Positions 1 to 3,925 of a stretch of 9,025 nt of DNA are shown one piece after another. The translations under genes were made by a program, and so were the position numbers. The notes beneath the pieces were generated by a model. That model did no database searches. It saw only the letters and a program-made list of their open reading frames with translations, and was not told the origin of the DNA. The stretch is from a bacterium (GTDB lineage: Bacteria; Patescibacteriota; Microgenomatia; UBA8517): the NCBI GenBank assembly GCA_021824385.1, contig JAKAKU010000022.1:1-9025 (forward strand). Reading direction: 5' to 3'. Numbering within the stretch: the first letter of the stretch is position 1; every line of letters starts with the position of its first letter.

Positions 1-1
1 G

Positions 2-310
2 TTGGTTGATCTTCCTACTGCTTCTCCAACACATACCCCGGAGCCGAAAATGCTTACACCCCTCCCAATAGATACGCCGGAGCCAACGGTATTGGCAACT
101 GAGACACCATGGGTTGAGCCAGTGCAATTGTCACCATTACCAATTGTGTTAGCAGCAAAATCAGAAGTTGTTCCTACCTCAACTGACGCGCCACAAGAAG
201 TTTTTGAGAGTGATGCAAATATTTCTCAATTTTGGGTGGGGGTGTTGTTCCTCATAGGAGGACTTGGATGTATCGTGTGGGGAGGATATTCGATTTTTAA
301 AAACACATGA
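2..310 (+). CDS. C-terminal part of a Pro/Thr-rich membrane-anchored protein (5' end outside the window)
   Basis: The reading frame is open from the first bases, so the true start probably lies upstream; the TTG at position 2 is not convincing as a start. The visible 102 residues are mainly low-complexity Pro/Thr/Glu sequence with repeated PEP/TPEP-like words (residues 5-65), then a short acidic stretch and one hydrophobic segment (about residues 78-97, FWVGVLFLIGGLGCIVWGGY), ending in a Lys-containing tail. This is the layout of a surface protein whose extended stalk is held by a C-terminal membrane anchor. Two later proteins here (at 3926 and 6175) also carry Pro/Thr-rich stalks. The stop codon overlaps an ATG at 307 (ATGA). 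No catalytic domain is visible and the family is not recognised. Confidence 0.7.
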   Translation: MVDLPTASPTHTPEPKMLTPLPIDTPEPTVLATETPWVEPVQLSPLPIVLAAKSEVVPTSTDAPQEVFESDANISQFWVGVLFLIGGLGCIVWGGYSIFKNT

Positions 311-314
311 CAAT

Positions 315-323
315 TGGTATAAT
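315..323 (+). promoter_or_regulatory. Extended -10 promoter element for the VanZ-like gene
   Basis: TGGTATAAT matches the extended -10 consensus TGnTATAAT exactly. No good -35 is seen at 17 bp, as is usual for extended -10 promoters. Transcription would start near 330, leaving about 7 nt before the ATG at 337. This is the main reason for preferring that start over the ATG at 307. Confidence 0.5.
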
Positions 324-336
324 AAAAGTCTCCTTC

Positions 337-762
337 ATGAATCACCACACGATTGCATATAAACTCTCCAGTTGGCTCCCCGTAGTTTTTGTATGTGCCT
401 TGATTTTTTATATTTCCTCATATCAAACAGCAACCGTAAGTAGTGTGCAATCAGATGAGTTTATTATCAAAAAAATTGCCCATATTTTATGGTCGAGCTC
501 CCTTGCTATTTTTACATTCCGTGCTTTTGTGCGTGAAGGAGCGAGCCGAAAAAAAGCAGCGCTTTTTGCAATTTTGTTTGTTTTTTTATATGGGTGTACT
601 GACGAAATTCACCAACGTTTTGTAATTGGGCGTGAATCACGTTTTCGCGACGTACTCATCGATACAAGCGGAGCCTCAATTGCTATACTAGGCCTATGGA
701 AATTATTACCAAAAATGCCCAAGAGACTCACGACGCTGGCTTCACAGTGGGATCTTCTTTGA
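337..762 (+). CDS. VanZ-like family integral membrane protein
   Basis: This is a 141-residue membrane protein with about four hydrophobic segments. It carries the VanZ-family signature: K46xxH49 in the second segment, then TDEIHQRFVIGR (about residues 88-99), and D105/D109 before the last segment ending in a small-residue patch (DTSGAS). VanZ was named for teicoplanin resistance in enterococci, but most family members are uncharacterised, so no resistance role should be read into this. The start at 337 is chosen because the extended -10 box lies just upstream; an in-frame ATG at 307 would add ten residues and overlap the previous stop. No Shine-Dalgarno precedes either start. The last 67 nt overlap tsaE in another frame, and the C-terminal tail after the last membrane segment is coded there. 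Confidence 0.85.
   Translation: MNHHTIAYKLSSWLPVVFVCALIFYISSYQTATVSSVQSDEFIIKKIAHILWSSSLAIFTFRAFVREGASRKKAALFAILFVFLYGCTDEIHQRFVIGRESRFRDVLIDTSGASIAILGLWKLLPKMPKRLTTLASQWDLL
681..689 (+). promoter_or_regulatory. Extended -10 promoter element for tsaE, inside the vanZ-like gene
   Basis: TGCTATACT fits TGnTATAAT with one change. It ends 6 nt before the tsaE ATG at 696, so transcription would begin at or next to the start codon and give a leaderless mRNA. It lies within the coding sequence of the preceding gene. No convincing -35 is visible. Confidence 0.45.
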
Positions 763-1133
763 AGGGTTCGGAGGTCATTTTCTTGAAAGGAGAACTTGGT
801 GCTGGCAAAACAACGTTTGTGCAAGGACTTTCTGAAGGGCTTGGCATTGAGCACACCATTACCTCTCCAACGTTTATTTTGATGCGGAGTTATAGTCTAC
901 CTGAAAAAAAAGATAGAACCGCAAAAACCTTGTATCATGTTGATTTATATCGACTTGAACACGATGTAGATCGGGAAGCACAAAACCTTGGAATATTTGA
1001 TTTGTGGACAAAGCCCGAATCTGTTTTTGTGATTGAGTGGGCAGACCGATTGAACACACTGCCGTCTGGGATTCTCGAAGTGTCACTGGAAGTTATTGAT
1101 ATCGACACCCGAAAAATTACTATAACACCTTAA
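696..1133 (+). CDS. tsaE: tRNA threonylcarbamoyladenosine biosynthesis ATPase TsaE
   Basis: TsaE is the P-loop ATPase that works with TsaB and TsaD to put the threonylcarbamoyl group on A37 of ANN-decoding tRNAs (t6A). The protein is 145 residues, close to the usual family size. It shows the Walker A motif GELGAGKTT (residues 32-40, Lys38), the SPTF motif (57-60), HVDLYRL (81-87), and IEWADRL (113-119) near the end. The N-terminal TKNAQET matches the family's conserved opening, supporting the ATG at 696 even though it overlaps the VanZ-like gene by 67 nt. A -10 box 6 nt upstream (681-689) would make this start leaderless. The short tsaB follows after 5 nt, so the two are probably co-transcribed. 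TsaD and TsaC are not in the window. Confidence 0.93.
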   Translation: MEIITKNAQETHDAGFTVGSSLKGSEVIFLKGELGAGKTTFVQGLSEGLGIEHTITSPTFILMRSYSLPEKKDRTAKTLYHVDLYRLEHDVDREAQNLGIFDLWTKPESVFVIEWADRLNTLPSGILEVSLEVIDIDTRKITITP

Positions 1134-1138
1134 TACCT

Positions 1139-1441
1139 ATGAAACTCTCAATCGACACCTCAAAACGAGAAAAAATAAGCATAAAAATAGACGAGCGCGA
1201 ATTTGAATCAATTGCAACTTCAGATAAATCGCAAATGCTTTTGCTGTTTATTGAAAAATGTATACAAAAGAGTGGCAAGATGTTGACTGACATTTCTGAG
1301 ATTTCGGTGATGACGGGTCCTGGATCATTTACCGGCCTTCGGGTAGGAGTTGCAGTTGCACAAGCTCTTGGGTGGAGCTTGGGTGTGCCGGTCAATGGAA
1401 ATGAATTTAATCAAAAGAAGTACATTGATATTCACTATTGA
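1139..1441 (+). CDS. tsaB: Short TsaB-like protein (N-terminal lobe only), t6A biosynthesis
   Basis: The 100-residue product matches the N-terminal lobe of TsaB (YeaZ): an opening LSIDTS strand (residues 3-8), the SQMLLLFIEK helix (31-40), and the hallmark MTGPGSFTGLRVGVA block (58-72), ending in LGVPVNG. TsaB is the ASKHA-fold partner that dimerises with TsaD. Typical bacterial TsaB is roughly 220-230 residues, so the second lobe is missing. I see no continuation in another frame: a strong promoter for the next gene begins about 30 nt after the stop. That suggests a naturally short form rather than a fresh frameshift. It starts 5 nt after tsaE and has no Shine-Dalgarno, which fits coupled expression with tsaE. 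Identity is good from the GPGSFTGLR block; whether the short form is active cannot be told from sequence. Confidence 0.85.
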   Translation: MKLSIDTSKREKISIKIDEREFESIATSDKSQMLLLFIEKCIQKSGKMLTDISEISVMTGPGSFTGLRVGVAVAQALGWSLGVPVNGNEFNQKKYIDIHY

Positions 1442-1472
1442 GGCAAAACTTCATTCAACTGAACTTTACGTA

Positions 1473-1501
1473 TTGACAATATAATAAGAGCTTTGTAGTA
1501 T
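1473..1501 (+). promoter_or_regulatory. Sigma70-type promoter for the gene at 1521
   Basis: TTGACA (1473-1478) is separated by 17 bp from TAGTAT (1496-1501). Transcription would start near 1508, about 13 nt before the ATG at 1521, with no Shine-Dalgarno in between. A second TATAAT at 1480-1485 lies between the two boxes but lacks a -35 at proper distance. Confidence 0.65.
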
Positions 1502-1520
1502 CGTGTCATAGTACGTAGTT

Positions 1521-2093
1521 ATGGCAAGAAGAATTCAACCTAAGAGATTATTGTATTTAATTGTTGGGGCTCTTATTCTTGTTGGTGGAATCATTTTTAT
1601 CCCAAAACTTTTTACTGATACTAGTAATACTTCCTCTTCTAATACCTCTTCAAGTACGAGCGACACCAAACCTGCACGTGCAAGCGTTGACTTAAACAAA
1701 GAATTTGAATTTCCTGTTTCGACTACAGACAAAACTAAGAAAGTTAAAATGGTAATTCAAAAGGCACAACTTCTTGATGAAATAGTGGTTAAGGGGCAAA
1801 AAGCAACCGCAGTAGCAGGGCGTACATTTTTAATTCTTGATATAAAAATTGTAAATGACATGGATAACGCACTTAACATGAATACGAGAGATTATGTGCG
1901 GCTCTCTGTGAACAAAAATGATGCAGAATTGTTGGCCCCTGATATTCACAATGACCCAGTTGAAATTCAAGCGATCTCGACAAAGTACACCCGATTAGGA
2001 TTCCCCGTGAATGTTTCAGATCACAATTTTGTACTACAAGTGGGTGAGATTAAAGCAGCAAAACAAAAAATTGAACTACCGTTCAATAACTAA
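1521..2093 (+). CDS. Membrane-anchored extracytoplasmic protein, probable DUF4352-type Ig-like domain
   Basis: This 190-residue protein starts with a basic N-terminus (MARRIQPKR) and one hydrophobic segment (about residues 10-28). A Ser/Thr/Asn-rich linker follows (31-50), then a beta-rich domain (55-188). No lipobox Cys is seen, so it is an uncleaved anchor rather than a lipoprotein. Within the domain, GRTFLILDIKIVND (100-113), followed by a tyrosine-containing strand with charged loops, resembles the core of DUF4352/telokin-like Ig domains, where a strand of this type precedes a surface-exposed ligand or partner face. This assignment rests on pattern, not on an alignment. The gene has its own promoter (1473-1501) and is followed after 4 nt by the DUF2292-like gene, so the two likely form an operon. 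The true function is unknown. Confidence 0.75.
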   Translation: MARRIQPKRLLYLIVGALILVGGIIFIPKLFTDTSNTSSSNTSSSTSDTKPARASVDLNKEFEFPVSTTDKTKKVKMVIQKAQLLDEIVVKGQKATAVAGRTFLILDIKIVNDMDNALNMNTRDYVRLSVNKNDAELLAPDIHNDPVEIQAISTKYTRLGFPVNVSDHNFVLQVGEIKAAKQKIELPFNN

Positions 2094-2097
2094 CGTG

Positions 2098-2280
2098 ATG
2101 ACAACTCTTCCTGAATACTCAACAAAAACTATTTCAAACACGTTGCTTGATGACATTTCTTCTGCCATTCAAAGTGTTCAAAATTATGGAAGTGTAGAAC
2201 TATATGTGCAAGACGGAATTGTTACCCAGATCACAACGAGAACCATAAAAAAAACACTTTCTCCTTTAAAGAAAAAGTGA
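2098..2280 (+). CDS. Small DUF2292-like protein
   Basis: The product is 60 residues. Its core, YGSVELYVQDGIVTQI (residues 30-45), matches the pattern of DUF2292 proteins, which are short bacterial proteins with a YGSV-x-V/I-x-QDG-x-V-x-QI centre and no known function. An N-terminal helix-like stretch (about 11-29) precedes it and the C-terminus is very basic (KKTLSPLKKK). I chose ATG 2098 because the upstream in-frame extension to 2011 overlaps the previous gene and lacks family-like sequence. Only 4 nt separate it from the previous stop, with no Shine-Dalgarno, suggesting translation coupled to the upstream gene. The basic tail could suit nucleic-acid binding, but nothing in the sequence proves it. 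Confidence 0.7.
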   Translation: MTTLPEYSTKTISNTLLDDISSAIQSVQNYGSVELYVQDGIVTQITTRTIKKTLSPLKKK

Positions 2281-2305
2281 ATTGTTCAACGATTTAAACT
2301 ACCTG

Positions 2306-2334
2306 TTGACAATAATTATGGTTAAATTTATATT
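2306..2334 (+). promoter_or_regulatory. Near-consensus sigma70 promoter for the leader RNA / repeat-protein gene
   Basis: TTGACA (2306-2311, perfect -35) is followed by a 17-bp spacer and TATATT (2329-2334). It is the best-matched promoter in the window. Transcription would start near 2341, about 215 nt before the ATG at 2556 and only about 50 nt before the terminator stem. Confidence 0.75.
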
Positions 2335-2340
2335 TTTCTT

Positions 2341-2555
2341 AGGACTGTTTAGTTGAATAAACTATTAAACTAAGTAAGCTCACCGCAAACGGAGGCTCTT
2401 CTTGTTAATTCTTGATTTACGCGTAATTAACAAAAAGCGTCTCCGTTTTTTTTGGTATTCCAAAGTAAAACGGCGAAACTAATGAGCTAAGTACTTTTCT
2501 TTATTTTTAAAGAAAAGGCTCGAAAAGAAAGCGAGGTGAATACAAAAATATACTC
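2341..2555 (+). promoter_or_regulatory. Structured non-coding leader (attenuator-like) or small RNA gene
   Basis: No ORF of note lies between 2281 and 2555. The predicted RNA holds a series of hairpins. First is TGTTTAGTT (2346-2354) with AACTAAGTA (2368-2376). Next is a small hairpin at 2377-2397 (AGCT/GGCT plus CCG-CAAA-CGG), which uses the first nine bases of the terminator's 5' arm and so would compete with it. Then comes the terminator (2389-2453). A hairpin at 2443-2473 pairs CCGTTTTTTTTGG with CCAAAGTAAAACGG around a TATT loop and takes up the U-tract; it can form only after read-through. A 10-bp hairpin follows at 2494-2517, with GAGC (2484-2487) and GCTC (2518-2521) able to clamp it. 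CTCG (2519-2522) can pair with CGAG (2532-2535), masking the only Shine-Dalgarno-like GAGGTGA (2533-2539), though that is 16 nt from the start. I do not recognise a named riboswitch class. Confidence 0.5.
2389..2453 (+). terminator. Strong intrinsic terminator upstream of the first repeat protein
   Basis: The arms 2389-2410 and 2425-2446 pair over 22 positions with two mismatches and one G-T pair. The base is GC-rich (ACGGAGGC) and the upper part is GTTAATT/AATTAAC, with a 14-nt loop. Eight T residues (2446-2453) follow directly. It may end transcripts from the upstream operon, release a short RNA of about 110 nt from the promoter at 2306, or act as the off-state of an attenuator for the gene at 2556. 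Confidence 0.9.
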
Positions 2556-3833
2556 ATGAAAAAAATAACAACAGGCATTGCAGCTATTGCTATGCTTGCT
2601 CAAATTGCTATCTTCCCAGCTTCAGCATTTGCTAGTACAACTACTTTACAAATTACTGGAAATGGAGCTGATAGCCAAAATACTACACAAGTTTCAAACA
2701 CCACAAACACCGTTGTTTCTCAAACAAACAGTGCTGACATCAGTAATACCGTGAACGCAAGTTCATCAACTGGTAGCAACTCTGCTAACAAGAACACCGG
2801 AGGTGATGTGAAAATCGACACCGGAAGCAGTCAAACGCTCGTAAGTGTTGAAAACACTGCTAACAGCAACGCAGCTTCAGTTACTAATTGTAATTGTGCC
2901 GCTGACGCTACAGTAGTTGTGTCTGGAAACGGTGCAGATAGTAAGAATAATGCCAAGCTTGAATTGGAAAATAAAACCCAAGTTGCCCAAAGCAACTCTG
3001 GCGATATTACCAACAAAGTAAAAGCAGATTCTACAACAGGTGATAACAAAGCAGACAAGAACACAGGAGGTTCTGTCTCTATATCAACTGGAGACGCTCT
3101 TACTCATGTTGACATGACCACGCATGCAAACAGCAATGCTGCACAGCTTGGAAGTGGAAACGGCAATGGCGGAAGTGAAGTTTCACTTCTCGTTGCAGGT
3201 AACGGCGCTGACTCAAAAAACAGCGTTTGGCGCGCACTTGATAAGACTGCCGTTTTGCAACAATATAATTCTTCTTCTGTGAATAATTCTGTTGATGCAA
3301 GCAGTTCGACAGGCGAAAACAAAGCAGACAAAAATACCGGTGGCAGTACCTCTATTGATACAGGTAGTGCATTCTCAGGAGTTCTCGTAGACAATGCGGC
3401 GAACTTTAACTGGGCAAACATCGATTGTGATTGTTTGACAAACGTTGCAGCTAAAGTTGCTAACAACGGAACAGACACTAAAAACACCATCAGTGCAGAC
3501 TTAACTGATGCTCAAAACATTTTCCAAGATAATTCTTGTGGAAATGATCTTTGGTCATTTGGTTGGGACGGCTGGGGAAAGAAATGCGGCGTAAACAGTC
3601 ATGTTAACGCTGATAGTGCAACCGGAGTTAACTCTTTGGCTGATAACACTGGAAATCCAGGAATGGATCCAGAGGTTATGACTGGTGACTCAGAAACAGC
3701 AATTGCTGTAACGAACACTGGTAACAGTAACGTATACGGAGAACCTATGACCATGCCAACTGGCGGATCAAATGTTAACGTAAACGTTTCTTTTAATTTG
3801 AGCGCATTGTTGGGTGCCCTCGGCATTCACTAA
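2556..3833 (+). CDS. Secreted Asn/Thr/Ser-rich repeat protein (surface fibre candidate)
   Basis: This 425-residue protein starts with a clear Sec signal peptide: MKK, a hydrophobic core (about 7-22), and a likely cut after ASAFA (residue 26). The mature part is four repeats of 88-91 residues, starting at residues 35, 124, 215 and 303. Each runs GNGADSxN, an N/Q-rich stretch with Q-x-N-S-x-x-x-N, TGxNxAxKNTGG, then SIxTG and a variable tail; the fourth is degenerate (NNGTDTKN, NTGNPG). Regularly spaced Asn, Thr, Gly and alternating hydrophobic residues suggest a beta-solenoid or stacked beta fold (inference). Cys residues are rare: CNC (112-114), CDC (291-293), C328 and C344. The C-terminus alternates Asn and hydrophobic residues, then ends NLSALLGALGIH, with no typical membrane anchor. 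The next gene encodes the same repeat family. I know no characterised homologue. Expression is probably controlled by the leader at 2341-2555. Confidence 0.88.
   Translation: MKKITTGIAAIAMLAQIAIFPASAFASTTTLQITGNGADSQNTTQVSNTTNTVVSQTNSADISNTVNASSSTGSNSANKNTGGDVKIDTGSSQTLVSVENTANSNAASVTNCNCAADATVVVSGNGADSKNNAKLELENKTQVAQSNSGDITNKVKADSTTGDNKADKNTGGSVSISTGDALTHVDMTTHANSNAAQLGSGNGNGGSEVSLLVAGNGADSKNSVWRALDKTAVLQQYNSSSVNNSVDASSSTGENKADKNTGGSTSIDTGSAFSGVLVDNAANFNWANIDCDCLTNVAAKVANNGTDTKNTISADLTDAQNIFQDNSCGNDLWSFGWDGWGKKCGVNSHVNADSATGVNSLADNTGNPGMDPEVMTGDSETAIAVTNTGNSNVYGEPMTMPTGGSNVNVNVSFNLSALLGALGIH
2658..3725 (+). repeat. Four in-frame coding repeats of about 267-273 bp in the first repeat protein
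   Basis: Repeat starts, taken at the GNGADS codons, are near 2658, 2925, 3198 and 3462, giving spacings of 267, 273 and 264 bp. The NTGG codons recur in step. The DNA copies differ clearly from each other while the protein motif is kept, so these are old, selected repeats rather than recent tandem duplications. Confidence 0.8.
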
Positions 3834-3863
3834 TCGCACAAGTTAGACTCTTATGAACGTCTG

Positions 3864-3912
3864 CCCCTACACGTACTTTGTAGGGGTGGACCGGAATAGG
3901 GATTGGGTACGT
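3864..3912 (+). promoter_or_regulatory. Intergenic hairpin with possible pseudoknot between the two repeat-protein genes
   Basis: CCCCTACA (3864-3871) pairs perfectly with TGTAGGGG (3879-3886) around a 7-nt loop CGTACTT. No T-tract follows, so it is not a classical intrinsic terminator. Loop bases CGTAC (3872-3876) can pair with GTACG (3907-3911), just before the next gene's weak -10-like TATTAA (3912-3917). It may be an RNA-stability or processing element, or a regulator of the downstream gene. The hairpin is certain as a pattern; the pseudoknot is speculative. Confidence 0.5.
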
Positions 3913-3925
3913 ATTAAGAAATAGC

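Noticed and set aside
1480..1485. TATAAT as the -10 box of the gene at 1521
   Set aside because: It lies 1 nt after TTGACA and has no suitable -35 upstream; TTGACA with TAGTAT at 17 bp is the better promoter.
1442..1520. Frameshifted remainder of tsaB after its stop
   Set aside because: No frame in these 79 nt continues TsaB-like sequence, and a promoter for the next gene occupies the region.
2377..2520. Resemblance of GCAAAC and GCGAAACTAATGAGCTAAG to parts of the c-di-GMP-I (GEMM) riboswitch
   Set aside because: The pieces are separated by a long terminator stem and U-tract instead of the compact helix with GAAA tetraloop, and the expected receptor and following helices are absent. Only a covariance-model search could revive this.
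2533..2539. GAGGTGA as a ribosome binding site for the gene at 2556
   Set aside because: It ends 16 nt before the ATG, too far for normal use, and no in-frame closer start exists. It is kept only as a possible paired element in the leader.
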